From positions 106,160 to 160,647 of the forward strand of contig NZ_KB889875.1 of NCBI RefSeq assembly GCF_000372805.1: 54,488 nt of DNA, read 5' to 3'. This stretch comes from Marinobacter gelidimuriae (GTDB lineage: Bacteria; Pseudomonadota; Gammaproteobacteria; Pseudomonadales; Oleiphilaceae). Of the stretch, positions 9,370-20,231 are shown one piece after another (position 1 is the stretch's first letter; each line of letters starts with the position of its first letter). The position numbers were made by a program, and so were the translations under genes. The notes beneath the pieces are model-generated. The model made no database searches. It had not been told where the DNA came from and saw only the letters and a program-made list of their open reading frames with translations.

Positions 9370-10452
9370 ATGAGCAGGGCGTATAATTTTTGTGCAGGCC
9401 CGGCAACTTTGCCGGAACAGGTGCTGCGACAGGCACGGGACGAAATGCTCGGCTGGCGCGGTACCGGTATGTCGGTGATGGAAATGAGCCATCGCAGCGA
9501 CGAGTTTGTTGAAATCGCCGAAACTGCCGAACAGGATGTGCGTGATTTAGCTGGAGTATCAGACGATTACGCCGTTCTGTTCATGCAGGGCGGTGCCTCC
9601 AGCCAATTTGCGACTGTGCCCCTGAATCTGCTGGGTAACTCAGCCTCAGCTGATTACGTAAACACCGGTATTTGGTCTGAAAAAGCCATCGCTGAAGCCC
9701 GCCGTTACGGCGACGTGAACGTGGTGGCCAGCTCTGCCGAGTGCGGTTTTACAACCGTGCCTGATCAGGCCGGCTGGAAAACCCGTGCCGATGCCGCTTA
9801 CCTGCATTACACCCCCAATGAAACCATCGGTGGCCTGGAGTTTGATTTTGTTCCTGACAGCGGCAATGTGCCGCTGGTGGCGGACATGTCATCCACCATG
9901 TTGTCACGCCCCGTAGACGTGTCGAAATTCGGTCTGATTTACGCCGGCGCGCAGAAAAACATCGGTCCTTCCGGCCTTGTGGTTGTCATCATTCGCAAAG
10001 ATTTGCTGGGTAAAGCCCACGCGAAAACTCCGACCATGATGAACTATCAGGTGATGGCCGATAACGCCTCCATGTTCAACACGCCGGCCACCTATTCCTG
10101 GTACCTGGCGGGTCTGGTTTTCAAGTGGCTGAAAGATCAGGGCGGCGTCAGTGCTATAGGCGAGCTCAATGCCCGCAAGGCGAAAAAGCTGTACCACTTT
10201 ATTGATACCAACCCGTTCTACGCCAATCCGATCGACCCGCGCTTCCGTTCCTGGATGAACGTGCCCTTCATCCTTGCAGATGAAGCGCTAAACAGTGCTT
10301 TTCTAAAAGGTGCTGATGAGCGTCAGCTGCTGAACCTGAAAGGTCACCGATCAGTAGGCGGCATGCGAGCCAGCATCTACAACGCCATGCCGGAAGCCGG
10401 CGTAGACGCACTGATCGCCTATATGGCGGAATTTGCCAGGGAGCGCGGTTAA
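9370..10452 (+). CDS. serC: Phosphoserine aminotransferase
   Basis: This 360-residue class V PLP aminotransferase converts 3-phosphohydroxypyruvate and glutamate to phosphoserine. It also serves the equivalent step in pyridoxal phosphate synthesis. The N-terminus YNFCAGPATLP and the PLP lysine Lys196 in YAGAQKNIGPSG are typical. Length agrees with E. coli SerC (362). It is followed after two bases by pheA, which starts a tight serC-pheA-hisC-tyrA/aroA-cmk run, so cotranscription is likely. Confidence 0.97.
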   Translation: MSRAYNFCAGPATLPEQVLRQARDEMLGWRGTGMSVMEMSHRSDEFVEIAETAEQDVRDLAGVSDDYAVLFMQGGASSQFATVPLNLLGNSASADYVNTGIWSEKAIAEARRYGDVNVVASSAECGFTTVPDQAGWKTRADAAYLHYTPNETIGGLEFDFVPDSGNVPLVADMSSTMLSRPVDVSKFGLIYAGAQKNIGPSGLVVVIIRKDLLGKAHAKTPTMMNYQVMADNASMFNTPATYSWYLAGLVFKWLKDQGGVSAIGELNARKAKKLYHFIDTNPFYANPIDPRFRSWMNVPFILADEALNSAFLKGADERQLLNLKGHRSVGGMRASIYNAMPEAGVDALIAYMAEFARERG

Positions 10453-10454
10453 CC

Positions 10455-11552
10455 ATGAGCGATGAGCAAGCTCGATTGGCGGAACTGCGCGACGAAATAG
10501 ACAGTATTGATCAGCAGATCATGAAGCTGATCAGTGCCCGTGCCCGCTGCGCCCAAGAAGTGGCCCATGTAAAAATGGCCGCCAATCCGGGGCAAGACGT
10601 GGTGTATTACCGCCCGGAGCGGGAAGCTCAGGTACTGCGCCGTATTATGGATCAGAACCCGGGGCCGTTGCCCGGCGAGGAAATGGCGCGCTTGTTCCGC
10701 GAAATTATGTCGGTATGCCTGGCCCTTGAAAAACCTTTGCACATTGCCTTTTTGGGGCCATTGGGTACCTTTACCCAAGCCGCTGCGCTTAAGCACTTTG
10801 GCCATTCGGTGGTAAGCGTGCCCATGCCTGCCATTGATGCGGTGTTCCGCGAAGTGGAATCCGGGGCTGCGCACTACGGCGTGGTGCCGGTTGAGAATTC
10901 AACCGAAGGCATGATCAACCACACTCTGGATATGTTCATGTCTTCGCCATTGAAAATCTGCGGCGAAGTGCAACTGCGCATCCACCACCACCTGATGGTG
11001 GCGCTGCAGCACGACGGCCTGGAAATTACCCGAATTTACTCGCACCAGCAGTCCTTTGCCCAATGCCGCCAGTGGCTGGATACCCACCGCTACGGTATCG
11101 AGCGCATCACCGTTTCCAGCAACGCCGAGGCGGCGCGTCGTGCCGCAGCAGAGCCTGGCGCGGCCGCCATTGCCGGCGATATGGCGGCAGAGCTTTACGG
11201 TTTGGTCAAGCTGGCCAACAGCATTGAAGACCGGCCCGACAACACCACCCGTTTTCTGATTATTGGCCGCGAAGCGGTTACCCCCAGCGGTCACGACAAA
11301 TCGTCGGTGCTGGTGTCTATGCGCAACAAGCCCGGCGCTTTGTATCAGCTGTTAGAGCCGTTTCACAATCACGGTATCAGCCTGACTCGCATTGAAACCC
11401 GGCCCTCGCAAACGGGGACCTGGGCTTATGTGTTCTACATCGACTTTGAAGGCCATATGGACGACGAGCCCGCCCGCAAAGTATTGGCCGAAGTGGATGT
11501 AGAAGCGGTAGAACTCAAGCGTTTGGGGTCTTACCCCATTGGTGTGCTTTAA
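10455..11552 (+). CDS. pheA: P-protein: chorismate mutase / prephenate dehydratase
   Basis: This 365-residue bifunctional enzyme makes phenylpyruvate from chorismate. Residues 1-90 form an AroQ-type chorismate mutase (LRDEIDSIDQQIMKLISARA). Residues about 95-275 form the prephenate dehydratase with VVPVENSTEGMINHT and DNTTRFLIIG. Residues about 285-360 form a C-terminal ACT domain for phenylalanine feedback, with GALYQLLEPF and ETRPS in place of the usual ESRPS. It sits directly between serC and hisC. The product feeds phenylalanine synthesis, a possible substrate source for the ammonia-lyase of the aryl polyene cluster. Confidence 0.96.
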   Translation: MSDEQARLAELRDEIDSIDQQIMKLISARARCAQEVAHVKMAANPGQDVVYYRPEREAQVLRRIMDQNPGPLPGEEMARLFREIMSVCLALEKPLHIAFLGPLGTFTQAAALKHFGHSVVSVPMPAIDAVFREVESGAAHYGVVPVENSTEGMINHTLDMFMSSPLKICGEVQLRIHHHLMVALQHDGLEITRIYSHQQSFAQCRQWLDTHRYGIERITVSSNAEAARRAAAEPGAAAIAGDMAAELYGLVKLANSIEDRPDNTTRFLIIGREAVTPSGHDKSSVLVSMRNKPGALYQLLEPFHNHGISLTRIETRPSQTGTWAYVFYIDFEGHMDDEPARKVLAEVDVEAVELKRLGSYPIGVL

Positions 11553-11571
11553 CCCGCTTTAAGGATAAATC

Positions 11572-12696
11572 ATGGCGATTGATTACCAGAGTCTTGCAGT
11601 ATCCGGTGTTCAGGCGTTATCGCCGTATCAACCCGGTAAACCGATTGCAGAGTTGGCGCGCGAGCTGGGCCTGAATCCGGCCGACATCATCAAGCTGGCC
11701 AGCAACGAAAATCCACTGGGCCCCAGCCCGAAAGCTGTGCAGGCCGCGCAAAAAGCGATGGGCGAGTTGTGCTTGTATCCAGACGGTAACGGCTTTGATT
11801 TGAAGCAGGCCCTGGCTAAGCGTTTTGCTGTCGAGACGTCACAACTGACATTGGGCAATGGTTCTAACGACCTGCTGGAAGTAATCGCCCGTTGTTTCGC
11901 CAGTGCGGATGACGAAGTGATTTATTCCCAGTACGCCTTTGCCGTTTACCCGATTGTGACCCAGGCGATTGGCGCTCGGGGCGTGTGCGTTCCAGCGCAA
12001 GACTGGGGGCATGATCTGGATGCCATGGCAGCGGCCATTACCGATCGCACAAAACTGATTTTTGTCGCCAACCCCAACAACCCCACAGGCACGGTGCACG
12101 GCGCCAAAGCCCTGAAAGCGTTTATGGACAAAGTGCCTGCGCGGGTGCTGGTGGTGCTAGACGAAGCCTACTGCGAATACATGCAGGGCGAAGATGCCGC
12201 CGACGGCCTGGTGCTGTTGCCCGACTACCCCAACCTGATTGTCTGCCGCACTTTTTCCAAAGCCTGGGGCCTTGCGGCGCTGCGCATTGGCTATAGCATC
12301 AGCTCGGCGGCCATTGCCAACATTCTTAACCGGGTGCGTCAGCCGTTCAACGTGGGCAGTGTGTCTTTGGCCGCGGCTACGGCGGTGTTGAGCGACGAAG
12401 CTTATCTTAACGAAGCACGCAGGGTGAACAGTGAGGGCCTGGCTCAGCTTGGCGCTGCGTTTGACGCCATGGGGTTGTCGTACATTCCATCTACCGCCAA
12501 CTTTATTGCGGTAGACGTGGGTGAGCAGGCACTGGGTGTTTATCAGGCGCTTTTGGCTCACGGCGTGATTGTGCGCCCCGTCGCCGGTTACGGCATGCCA
12601 CGACATTTGCGGGTGTCGGTGGGCCTTGCGAAAGAAAACGCGCGCTTTATCGAAGCACTATCCCTGGCGCTGGTAGCGTCCGGGCAGGGCGCTTGA
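11572..12696 (+). CDS. hisC: Histidinol-phosphate / aromatic aminotransferase (HisC family)
   Basis: This 374-residue class I/II PLP aminotransferase has the HisC-family N-terminus (SNENPLGPSP), the segment NPNNPTGT, and the PLP lysine in TFSKAWGLAALRIGY. HisC makes histidinol phosphate. When encoded between pheA and tyrA/aroA, as here and in Pseudomonas, the enzyme is widely thought to transaminate aromatic keto acids too, but specificity cannot be read from the sequence. It ends one base before the tyrA-aroA start, which implies translational coupling. Confidence 0.9.
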   Translation: MAIDYQSLAVSGVQALSPYQPGKPIAELARELGLNPADIIKLASNENPLGPSPKAVQAAQKAMGELCLYPDGNGFDLKQALAKRFAVETSQLTLGNGSNDLLEVIARCFASADDEVIYSQYAFAVYPIVTQAIGARGVCVPAQDWGHDLDAMAAAITDRTKLIFVANPNNPTGTVHGAKALKAFMDKVPARVLVVLDEAYCEYMQGEDAADGLVLLPDYPNLIVCRTFSKAWGLAALRIGYSISSAAIANILNRVRQPFNVGSVSLAAATAVLSDEAYLNEARRVNSEGLAQLGAAFDAMGLSYIPSTANFIAVDVGEQALGVYQALLAHGVIVRPVAGYGMPRHLRVSVGLAKENARFIEALSLALVASGQGA

Positions 12697-12697
12697 C

Positions 12698-14926
12698 ATG
12701 CCTGTAGCTCAGCCTCTGTTTCAGCGCGTTGCGGTGATTGGCCTGGGGCTGATCGGCGGCTCTTTGGCTGCGGCCCTGCGCAAAAACAAGCTGGCAAAAG
12801 AAGTGGTGGGTTTTGACACCCGCGCCGACGAGCTGGCCCTGGGCGTGGCGCTGGGTGTGATCGACAGCGCCGCAGAGTCTGCTGCGCAGGCGGTCAGCGG
12901 AGCTGATCTGGTGGTGTTGGCAGTGCCAGTAAAAGCCACTCAGTCGGTGTTGCGGGAAATACAATCGGCGCTGAACGGCGATGTCATTATTACCGATGTG
13001 GGCAGTACGAAAAGCGGATTTGTAAACGATGTGCGCGCGGCTTTGGGACACTTGCCGGCAACGGTGATACCCGGCCACCCCATTGCCGGCTCGGAGAAAA
13101 GCGGCATTCGGGCGGCGAATCCGCAGCTGTTCGCCAAACACAAAGTCATTTTGACGCCTGCGGATGATGCTTGCCCGCAAGCCTTGGGCAAAGTAACCGC
13201 CATGTGGCGTGCCTGCAATGCTAACGTGCTGACCATGGCTGCGGAGCATCATGACGAGGTGCTGGCAGCCACCAGCCATCTGCCTCATCTTATCGCGTTT
13301 TCCCTGGTGGACACCCTCGCCGGCGACGACCAGAATATGGATATATTCCGTTATGCGGCCGGCGGATTTCGTGATTTTACCCGCATTGCTGCCAGCGATC
13401 CGGTTATGTGGCGTGATATTTTTTTGTCAAATCGCGACGCTGTGCTGCTTACGATTGACCGGTTTACCCAAGATCTCGACCAACTGCGTTCGGCCATTGC
13501 CGACCAGGATGGAGACACTTTGCTGCGGGTTTTTACTCGTGCCAGAGCTGCTCGCGAACACTTTTCAAAAATGCTCTCAGGACAGGCCTACGTGACTAAC
13601 AATACAGAACATCAGGTGACCTTCCGGGCCCAGCCCGCCGGCCCAATTGTGGGAGATATTCGGGTGCCGGGCGACAAATCCATGTCGCACCGCTCCATTA
13701 TGTTGGGTGCCCTGGCCGAGGGCATTACCGAAGTGAACGGCTTTCTGGAAGGCGAAGACAGCCTGGCCACGGTGCAGGCGTTCCGCGATATGGGTGTGAC
13801 CATTGAAGGCCCCGACAATGGCTTCGTGCGCATTCGCGGTGTTGGCATGAACGGCTTGCAGGCGCCGCGCGGGCCCATTTATCTAGGCAACTCCGGCACA
13901 GGGATGCGGCTGTTTTCCGGTTTGCTGGCGGCTCAGGCGTTTGACTCCGAACTGGTGGGTGACGCCAGCCTTACCAAGCGGCCGATGGGCCGGGTGGCCG
14001 ACCCGCTGCGCGCCATGGGTGCGGTGATTGATACGGCCGAAGGCGGGCGGCCACCGCTGAAAATTCGCGGCAGCCAGCCACTGGCCGGAATTCACTACGA
14101 CATGCCGGTGGCCAGTGCCCAGGTAAAATCTTGCCTGTTACTGGCCGGATTATACGCCGATGGCGTCACGTCAGTCACCGAGCCTGCGCCTACGCGTGAC
14201 CATACCGAGCGCATGCTGGAGGGTTTTGGTTACTATGTGTATCGCGCTGACGCGACCTCCAGCGTCAGCGGCGGCGGCAAGCTGGTTGCTTGCAATATTG
14301 ATGTGCCGGCCGACATTTCGTCCGCGGCGTTTTTTCTGGTAGCCGGCAGTATCGCGCCAGGCTCTGACCTGACATTGCGCCACGTCGGAATGAACCCCAC
14401 TCGTGTCGGGGTGATTAATATACTGCGGCTAATGGGTGCAAACATTGACGTTAGTAACGAGTGCGCGATTGGCGGCGAGCCGGTGGCGGATGTTCGCGTG
14501 CGTTACGCCCCACTCAAAGGCATCGACATTCCTGAAAGGGAAGTGCCGCTGGCCATCGACGAGTTTCCGGTGCTGTTTATCGCTGCTACCTTCGCCGAAG
14601 GTCGCACCACGCTGCGTGGCGCGGAAGAACTGCGGATTAAAGAAAGTGACCGTATTCAGGTAATGGCGGACGGTTTGGCAGCGGTAGGCGTTAAAACCAC
14701 GGTCACCCCCGACGGCATCATCATCGACGGAGGCCAGGCCATGGCCGGCGGTATTGTTAACAGCCACGGCGACCATCGCATTGCCATGTCGTTTGCGGTG
14801 GCCTCACTGCGTGCAAAGGGCGAGATTGTCATCAACGACTGCGCCAACGTCGCAACGTCGTTCCCCGGTTTTGTCGAACTGGCGCAGCAGGTGGGTATGA
14901 ATATCCAAAGCCAGGGAGATGTCTGA
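12698..14926 (+). CDS. tyrA-aroA: Fused prephenate dehydrogenase / EPSP synthase (TyrA-AroA)
   Basis: This 742-residue protein joins two enzymes of aromatic amino acid synthesis. Residues 1 to about 295 are a TyrA dehydrogenase with the Rossmann motif [16 protein letters not shown] and the [11 protein letters not shown] segment. Residues about 305-742 are AroA, which makes 5-enolpyruvylshikimate 3-phosphate. The AroA half has GDKSMSHRS, which resembles class II EPSP synthases, plus [11 protein letters not shown] and [14 protein letters not shown]. The same fusion is known in Pseudomonas. The position that is alanine in the glyphosate-tolerant CP4 enzyme appears to be glycine here. The start overlaps nothing but lies one base from hisC, and the stop shares bases with the cmk ATG (TGATG). 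Confidence 0.95.
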   Translation: MPVAQPLFQRVAVIGLGLIGGSLAAALRKNKLAKEVVGFDTRADELALGVALGVIDSAAESAAQAVSGADLVVLAVPVKATQSVLREIQSALNGDVIITDVGSTKSGFVNDVRAALGHLPATVIPGHPIAGSEKSGIRAANPQLFAKHKVILTPADDACPQALGKVTAMWRACNANVLTMAAEHHDEVLAATSHLPHLIAFSLVDTLAGDDQNMDIFRYAAGGFRDFTRIAASDPVMWRDIFLSNRDAVLLTIDRFTQDLDQLRSAIADQDGDTLLRVFTRARAAREHFSKMLSGQAYVTNNTEHQVTFRAQPAGPIVGDIRVPGDKSMSHRSIMLGALAEGITEVNGFLEGEDSLATVQAFRDMGVTIEGPDNGFVRIRGVGMNGLQAPRGPIYLGNSGTGMRLFSGLLAAQAFDSELVGDASLTKRPMGRVADPLRAMGAVIDTAEGGRPPLKIRGSQPLAGIHYDMPVASAQVKSCLLLAGLYADGVTSVTEPAPTRDHTERMLEGFGYYVYRADATSSVSGGGKLVACNIDVPADISSAAFFLVAGSIAPGSDLTLRHVGMNPTRVGVINILRLMGANIDVSNECAIGGEPVADVRVRYAPLKGIDIPEREVPLAIDEFPVLFIAATFAEGRTTLRGAEELRIKESDRIQVMADGLAAVGVKTTVTPDGIIIDGGQAMAGGIVNSHGDHRIAMSFAVASLRAKGEIVINDCANVATSFPGFVELAQQVGMNIQSQGDV

Positions 14927-15606
14927 TGGGTGTGCAGCCGGCAGCGGTTATTACTGTGGATGGCCCGGGTGGTTCCGGTAAGGGTACCATTACCCAAATG
15001 CTGGCGCGCAAGCTGGGCTGGCATCTGTTGGACAGTGGCGCTCTTTATCGTTTGACCGCATTGGCGGCCGAGCGCCAGGGCGTGGCGCTAGACAACGAGC
15101 CCGCTCTGGTAGCGGTGGCGGCCAGTCTGGATGTCACCTTTGAGCCCGCGGCCCCTGGTGAACCCGCAAAAGTACTGCTGGCCGGTGAAGATGTAAACGC
15201 TGCGATTCGCACCGAACAGTGTGGCAACAACGCGTCTAAAGTGGCTGTGAAGCAGTCGGTTCGAGATGCTCTGTTGCAGCGCCAGCGCGATTTCCGTAAG
15301 GCGCCAGGCCTTGTAGCCGACGGTCGTGATATGGGCACAGTGGTGTTCCCGGACTCACCGGTAAAAATCTTTTTGACGGCCAGCGCTGAAGAGCGGGCGC
15401 AACGCCGTTTCAGCCAGTTGCTGCAAGCCGGCGTCGATGTTAGTATTGCCAACGTTTTAGAAGAGATTCGGGTACGTGATGAACGGGATATGAATCGTTC
15501 GGCTGCCCCGCTTAAGCCCGCGGATGATGCGCAAGTCATTGATTCCACAGGTTTAAGCATAGAAGAGGTGTTAGGCAGGTGTATGGCAGCAGCAGGCCAG
15601 GCCTGA
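14926..15606 (+). CDS. cmk: Cytidylate kinase
   Basis: This 226-residue enzyme phosphorylates CMP and dCMP with ATP. The P-loop is [12 protein letters not shown] at residues 10-21. The family segments LDSGALYR and [12 protein letters not shown] are present, as is RDERDMNRS in the lid region. Length matches E. coli Cmk (227). The start codon overlaps the preceding stop. It precedes rpsA by 128 bp, the conserved cmk-rpsA order of gammaproteobacteria. Confidence 0.97.
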   Translation: MGVQPAAVITVDGPGGSGKGTITQMLARKLGWHLLDSGALYRLTALAAERQGVALDNEPALVAVAASLDVTFEPAAPGEPAKVLLAGEDVNAAIRTEQCGNNASKVAVKQSVRDALLQRQRDFRKAPGLVADGRDMGTVVFPDSPVKIFLTASAEERAQRRFSQLLQAGVDVSIANVLEEIRVRDERDMNRSAAPLKPADDAQVIDSTGLSIEEVLGRCMAAAGQA

Positions 15607-15734
15607 CGGCACCTTTTTGCCATTGGAACTCCGGGAACAGCACAATCTGCCAGCCCCAGGCTGATTCCGGACTTAATTAACAGACCGTGTTGCTGGTGGC
15701 ACGAGATACTTGCGTTGAACATATAGGACTCATA

Positions 15735-17429
15735 ATGAGCGAGAGCTTTGCGGATCTTTTTGAAGAAAGCCTAAAAGAAATTGATATGCAGCCAGGTTCC
15801 ATCGTCCAGGGAACCGTTGTTGATATCGATAGCGACTGGGTCACCGTTAACGCCGGACTGAAGTCCGAAGGCGTTATCCCCGCCTCCCAGTTCCTGAATG
15901 AAAAAGGCGAGTTGGAAGTAGCCATCGGCGACGTTGTAGACGTAGCCCTGGAAGCAGTTGAAGATGGTTTCGGCGAAACCCGCCTATCCCGCGAAAAGGC
16001 CAAGCGTGCAGAAGCCTGGACAGTGCTTGAAAAGTCCTTCGCAGCGGAAGAAGTGGTTAAAGGTATTATTAACGGCAAGGTTAAGGGTGGTTTCACCGTT
16101 GATCTGGCTGGTATTCGTGCGTTCCTGCCGGGCTCCCTGGTAGACGTTCGTCCGGTTCGCGATACCGCGCACCTGGAAAATAAAGAACTTGAATTCAAGG
16201 TTATCAAGCTCGACCAGAAGCGTAACAACGTGGTTGTTTCACGTCGTGCCGTTCTGGAAGCTGAAAACAGCGCCGAGCGCGAAGCTCTGCTGGAAACCCT
16301 GACCGAAGGTCTGACAATTAAGGGTATCGTCAAGAACCTGACCGACTACGGCGCGTTCGTAGATCTGGGCGGTGTTGACGGCCTGCTGCACATCACCGAT
16401 ATGGCCTGGAAGCGCATCAAGCATCCGAGCGAAATCGTGAACGTTGGCGACGAAATCAACGTCAAGGTTCTGAAATTTGACCGTGAGCGCAACCGCGTAT
16501 CACTGGGTCTGAAGCAACTGGGTGAAGATCCCTGGGTTGAAATCAAGGCTCGCTACCCAGAAGGTAGCAAGGTCACAGCACGCGTTACCAACCTGACCGA
16601 TTACGGCTGCTTTGCTGAGCTGGAAGAAGGCGTTGAAGGTCTGGTTCACGTGTCTGAAATGGATTGGACCAACAAGAACATCCATCCTTCGAAAGTTGTC
16701 CAGGTTGGCGATGAAGTGGGTGTGATGATTCTGGATATCGATGAAGAGCGTCGTCGTATTTCCCTGGGTATCAAGCAGTGTGTATCCAACCCATGGGAAG
16801 ACTTCTCTGGCAACTTCAACAAGGGCGACCGCATCTCCGGTAAGATCAAGTCAATCACTGACTTCGGTATCTTCATTGGATTGGACGGTGGCATCGACGG
16901 TCTGGTTCACTTGTCTGATATCAGCTGGAACGAGACTGGCGAAGAAGCCGTACGTGAATACAAGAAGGGCGACGAAGTTGACACCGTTATCCTGTCTGTA
17001 GATCCCGAGCGTGAGCGTATCTCTCTGGGTATCAAGCAGCTGGAAAGCGATCCGTTTGCAGAGTTCGTTCAGTTGAATGACAAAGGCTCTATCGTTAAAG
17101 GTGTTGTCTCTGCCGTCGACGCCAAGGCAGCTACTATTACCCTGAGCGATGAAGTTGAAGCCATTCTGAAAGCTTCTGAAATCAGCCGTGACCGTGTTGA
17201 AGATGCACGCAACGCGCTGAAGGAAGGCGAAGAAGTTGAAGCTAAGATCATCAGCATTGATCGCAAAAACCGCATTATCAACCTGTCCGTCAAGTCGAAA
17301 GACGTTGAAGACGACAAGCAGGCTATTGAGACTGTGCGTACCAAGACTGCAGAAAGCTCCTCCGGTGCGACCACCATTGGTGATCTCATCAAGGAACAGA
17401 TGCAGCAGCAGAACGCCAACAAAGATTAA
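15735..17429 (+). CDS. rpsA: 30S ribosomal protein S1
   Basis: The protein has 564 residues from the ATG at 15,735 ([18 protein letters not shown]), close to the 557 of E. coli. It contains six S1 OB-fold repeats; the central ones carry the typical [39 protein letters not shown] and [21 protein letters not shown]1 binds mRNA at the 30S subunit and helps start translation. An in-frame start 48 bp upstream would add residues with no match to the family, so I rejected it. A strong hairpin terminator follows within 20 bp of the stop. S1 proteins often regulate their own mRNA, but no leader structure was resolved here. Confidence 0.98.
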   Translation: MSESFADLFEESLKEIDMQPGSIVQGTVVDIDSDWVTVNAGLKSEGVIPASQFLNEKGELEVAIGDVVDVALEAVEDGFGETRLSREKAKRAEAWTVLEKSFAAEEVVKGIINGKVKGGFTVDLAGIRAFLPGSLVDVRPVRDTAHLENKELEFKVIKLDQKRNNVVVSRRAVLEAENSAEREALLETLTEGLTIKGIVKNLTDYGAFVDLGGVDGLLHITDMAWKRIKHPSEIVNVGDEINVKVLKFDRERNRVSLGLKQLGEDPWVEIKARYPEGSKVTARVTNLTDYGCFAELEEGVEGLVHVSEMDWTNKNIHPSKVVQVGDEVGVMILDIDEERRRISLGIKQCVSNPWEDFSGNFNKGDRISGKIKSITDFGIFIGLDGGIDGLVHLSDISWNETGEEAVREYKKGDEVDTVILSVDPERERISLGIKQLESDPFAEFVQLNDKGSIVKGVVSAVDAKAATITLSDEVEAILKASEISRDRVEDARNALKEGEEVEAKIISIDRKNRIINLSVKSKDVEDDKQAIETVRTKTAESSSGATTIGDLIKEQMQQQNANKD

Positions 17430-17444
17430 TTTCTGAGTTGTGTC

Positions 17445-17476
17445 AAAAAAACGGGCTCTAAGAGCCCGTTTTTTTT
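17445..17476 (+). terminator. Rho-independent terminator after rpsA
   Basis: A perfect inverted repeat, ACGGGCTCT and AGAGCCCGT, is flanked by an A run upstream and eight T residues downstream. It starts 16 bp after the rpsA stop and separates rpsA from ihfB, which must therefore have its own promoter in 17,480-17,559. Confidence 0.92.
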
Positions 17477-17559
17477 GTGTTTTTTTTCGGTGTGGCTAAA
17501 CTACAGGCATGGTAAAGTAGTTTCATTCACCGAATAATAACGCAAGAGGGAAATACCTC

Positions 17560-17856
17560 ATGACAAAGTCGGAACTGGTTGAGTTAATCGCTTCAAAGCA
17601 GACGCAGTTGTCGGTAAAAGATGTGGAACTGGCGGTAAAAACCATCATCGAGCACATGTCCCGATCCTTGGCAGATGGCCAGCGCATCGAAATCCGCGGT
17701 TTTGGTAGTTTTTCCCTCCACCATCGTGCCGCGCGGGTAGGGCGTAACCCGAAATCCGGTGAAGCCGTGCAATTACCGGCAAAATTTGTGCCCCACTTCA
17801 AACCCGGCAAAGAACTGCGCGAACAGGTTAACGAGAGCCTGAAACAGGGTTTCTGA
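17560..17856 (+). CDS. ihfB: Integration host factor subunit beta
   Basis: This 98-residue HU/IHF-family DNA-bending protein begins [14 protein letters not shown]. It contains the family signature in [18 protein letters not shown] and ends with the beta-subunit style [12 protein letters not shown]. It pairs with IhfA to bend DNA at specific sites in recombination, replication and transcription. Length agrees with E. coli IhfB (94). The order rpsA-ihfB-lapA is conserved in gammaproteobacteria and supports the beta rather than the alpha assignment. A purine-rich AAGAGGGAAA precedes the ATG. Confidence 0.96.
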   Translation: MTKSELVELIASKQTQLSVKDVELAVKTIIEHMSRSLADGQRIEIRGFGSFSLHHRAARVGRNPKSGEAVQLPAKFVPHFKPGKELREQVNESLKQGF

Positions 17857-17914
17857 TGTTGTGTTGGTGCCGTTTCTCAATCGGGCCTGAGTGGCCTTCA
17901 GGAGTTCTATTGTT

Positions 17915-18217
17915 ATGGCGGGATTACAGAAAATCCTGATCGTTCTGTTGGTATTAGTGCTGGTTCTGTTGGCACTGGTGTTCTCGTTGAATAATCAGAT
18001 GGCCGTTCCGCTGAACTTTCTGGTTTTTGAAACCCGCCCCCATGGCGTAGCGTTGTGGATAATCCTGGCCTTTGTGATTGGCGCTTTGGTGGGCGTTCTG
18101 ATGGCCACACTGGCTACGGTAAAGGCCAAGGTGTCGCGGCGATCCCTGCAGAAAAAGCTTGAACGTATTGAACAAACACTGGGGAAAGAGCGGGCTCAGA
18201 ACGATCGGACGGTTTAA
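17915..18217 (+). CDS. lapA: LapA: lipopolysaccharide assembly inner-membrane protein
   Basis: This 100-residue protein (DUF1049, YciS-like) has two membrane helices, about residues 3-23 and 42-65, and a basic C-terminal coiled tail (KAKVSRRSLQKKLERIEQTL). I chose the ATG at 17,915 because an AGGAG ribosome site lies just upstream and the family starts near this residue; an earlier in-frame start adds eight unrelated residues. LapA works with LapB to control lipopolysaccharide synthesis through FtsH-dependent LpxC turnover. Its TAA shares one base with the lapB ATG, so the two are coupled. Confidence 0.93.
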   Translation: MAGLQKILIVLLVLVLVLLALVFSLNNQMAVPLNFLVFETRPHGVALWIILAFVIGALVGVLMATLATVKAKVSRRSLQKKLERIEQTLGKERAQNDRTV

Positions 18218-19383
18218 TGGACATGATGTTTCAGTGGCTGCTGGTTAGCACAGCAGTCGCGGTTGGTTGGGCTGTTGGCCGCTTCGGGGGTTCGCGCAGC
18301 CACAATGAGGTAATAGCCGATGAAGAATCGGTGCGTGATCGTTTGCAATTTCTGTTCACCAACTACTCCGACCAGGCCGTTGATAACTTTGTTCAGTCAC
18401 TGGCGGTCAACCGCGACACGGTAAGCCTGCATTTATCCATTGGCAGCCATTTCCGTAACAAAGGCGAAACAGGCCGCGCTATTCTGATTCATCAGAATTT
18501 GCTTGACCGCCCTGAGCTTCCTGCCCGTTATTCTCCTCAAGTGACCCTCGAACTGGCTCTGGATTACCTCAATGCCGGTTTGCTCGACCGTGCAGAGGCG
18601 TTGTTGCAGCAGCTGATGGGCGATCGTGAATATGGCCGCAGTGCCGCAATCCAGCTGATTGATCTGTACGAACGCGAGCGTGAGTGGGATAAAGCTTCTC
18701 AGGTAGCCCAAACGCTCACCCGCGGCGACGCAGACCCGGCCATGTTTAAAATTCTGGCTTATCTGACCTGCGAAAAATCGGAGCAAGCACTGCGAAAAGA
18801 TGACCGATGGGGCGCCCAGCGCCTGGCCAAAGAAGCGCTGAAATTCGACCGCTCTTGCGTGCGTGCCACTCTGATACTGATGAAATTGCTGACCCGGCAG
18901 GGTAGCTTCCGCGAAGCCGGCACCATGGCAATCAAAGTGTTCGAGCAGAACCCCGACTTCGGCCCGGAAGCCATCGACCAGCTGATGAAGCTGGAACGCG
19001 AACACGGCGATATTAGCAAGCTCGGTCGGAAGTTGCGCAAGCTTTATGAAAGCTACCCCAGCACCAGCTTGCTGCTGGCGCTGGTAGAGTCGGTAGAGCG
19101 CCGCTCCGGCCGCCTAGCAGCTATTGCTCTGCTTCGTGGCGAATTGGAGGTCCGCCCTGGCGTACGCGGCTTATTGCAGCTGGTTGAAATGGCCGGATAC
19201 GAAAAGGGCATGACCACCGATGAAAGCCGTCTGGTCAGCCGTATCGGCGAATTGATACTGCACAACCGCCCTGTTTACCGCTGCGTAAACTGCGGTTTTG
19301 ACGGCCAGCAACTGCACTGGCTGTGCCCGAGCTGCCGCCAATGGGAAACCGTTCGCCCGATTCAGGGCGTAGACGCAGAATAA
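18217..19383 (+). CDS. lapB: LapB (YciM): TPR regulator of LPS synthesis
   Basis: This 388-residue protein (E. coli 389) has an N-terminal membrane anchor (residues 3-20). A long series of TPR-type helical repeats follows. The C-terminal rubredoxin-like metal site has cysteine pairs in CVNCG and CPSCR. LapB tethers to the inner membrane and recruits LpxC to the FtsH protease. All four metal-binding cysteines are intact. Its context with lapA and pyrF is the standard one. Confidence 0.96.
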   Translation: MDMMFQWLLVSTAVAVGWAVGRFGGSRSHNEVIADEESVRDRLQFLFTNYSDQAVDNFVQSLAVNRDTVSLHLSIGSHFRNKGETGRAILIHQNLLDRPELPARYSPQVTLELALDYLNAGLLDRAEALLQQLMGDREYGRSAAIQLIDLYEREREWDKASQVAQTLTRGDADPAMFKILAYLTCEKSEQALRKDDRWGAQRLAKEALKFDRSCVRATLILMKLLTRQGSFREAGTMAIKVFEQNPDFGPEAIDQLMKLEREHGDISKLGRKLRKLYESYPSTSLLLALVESVERRSGRLAAIALLRGELEVRPGVRGLLQLVEMAGYEKGMTTDESRLVSRIGELILHNRPVYRCVNCGFDGQQLHWLCPSCRQWETVRPIQGVDAE

Positions 19384-19436
19384 ACCAGCGATCCCCTATA
19401 GATCACATCCATTCATTTAACGTCAGGAACCCCAGC

Positions 19437-20147
19437 GTGCAAGGCACCCAAGCATCCCCCATCATCGTTGCCCTCGATTTCCCCTCTGATCAGCCCGCAC
19501 TAGCCTTGGCCGATCAGCTGGATCCAGAAAAATGCCGCCTGAAAGTGGGCAAAGAGTTGTTCACCAGCAGTGGCCCGGCTTTAGTTCGCGAGCTCCAGCA
19601 GCGTGGCTTCGAGGTGTTTCTGGATTTGAAATTTCACGACATCCCCAACACCGCCGCCGGTGCTGTTGCTGCAGCGGCCGATTTGGGTGTATGGATGGTG
19701 AACGTGCACGCCTCCGGCGGCGAAAAAATGATGATCACCTGCCGCGAACGCCTGGAACGCTTCGGCGCCGGTAAGCCTCTGCTGATTGCGGTCACCGTGC
19801 TGACCAGCATGACCGAGCAAGATCTGATGGGCATCGGCATCAACGCCTCTGCCGAAGACCAGGTTTCACGCCTGGCCACCCTGACCAAAAACTGTGGCCT
19901 GGACGGCGTAGTCTGCTCAGCGCAAGAAGCCCCCAAGCTAAAAGCAGAGCAGGGCGCAGCTTTTCAGCTAATCACCCCCGGCATTCGCCCAGCTCGCGCC
20001 GATAAGGGCGACCAGCAACGCATCATGACCCCCGCAGCAGCCCTAAAAGCCGGCTCCGACTACCTGGTCATCGGCCGCCCCATCACCCAGGCTGCTGATC
20101 CTCTGGCTGCTTTGGAAGCGATCTATGCTGAGGTGGCTGGCTTGTAG
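19437..20147 (+). CDS. pyrF: Orotidine 5'-phosphate decarboxylase
   Basis: This 236-residue enzyme makes UMP from OMP in pyrimidine synthesis. The catalytic segment is [13 protein letters not shown]. The C-terminal phosphate-binding motifs are VTPGIRP-like ([15 protein letters not shown]) and [10 protein letters not shown] placed the start at the GTG at 19,437, because a CAGGAAC ribosome site precedes it. The open frame upstream overlaps lapB and has no family character. A long-stem terminator follows 44 bp after the stop. Confidence 0.94.
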   Translation: MQGTQASPIIVALDFPSDQPALALADQLDPEKCRLKVGKELFTSSGPALVRELQQRGFEVFLDLKFHDIPNTAAGAVAAAADLGVWMVNVHASGGEKMMITCRERLERFGAGKPLLIAVTVLTSMTEQDLMGIGINASAEDQVSRLATLTKNCGLDGVVCSAQEAPKLKAEQGAAFQLITPGIRPARADKGDQQRIMTPAAALKAGSDYLVIGRPITQAADPLAALEAIYAEVAGL

Positions 20148-20190
20148 TTCGCTGTTGTTTCTGGCTCTACCACGGCAAACACCAGAACGA

Positions 20191-20225
20191 AAAAGCCCGC
20201 TAATCCAAAGAATTAGCGGGCTTTT
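20191..20225. terminator. Bidirectional terminator between pyrF and tRNA-Asn
   Basis: A 14-bp perfect stem, AAAAGCCCGCTAAT and ATTAGCGGGCTTTT, has a 7-base loop. T runs lie on both strands, so it can end both the plus-strand pyrF transcript and the minus-strand tRNA-Asn transcript. Confidence 0.9.
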
Positions 20226-20231
20226 AAATAG

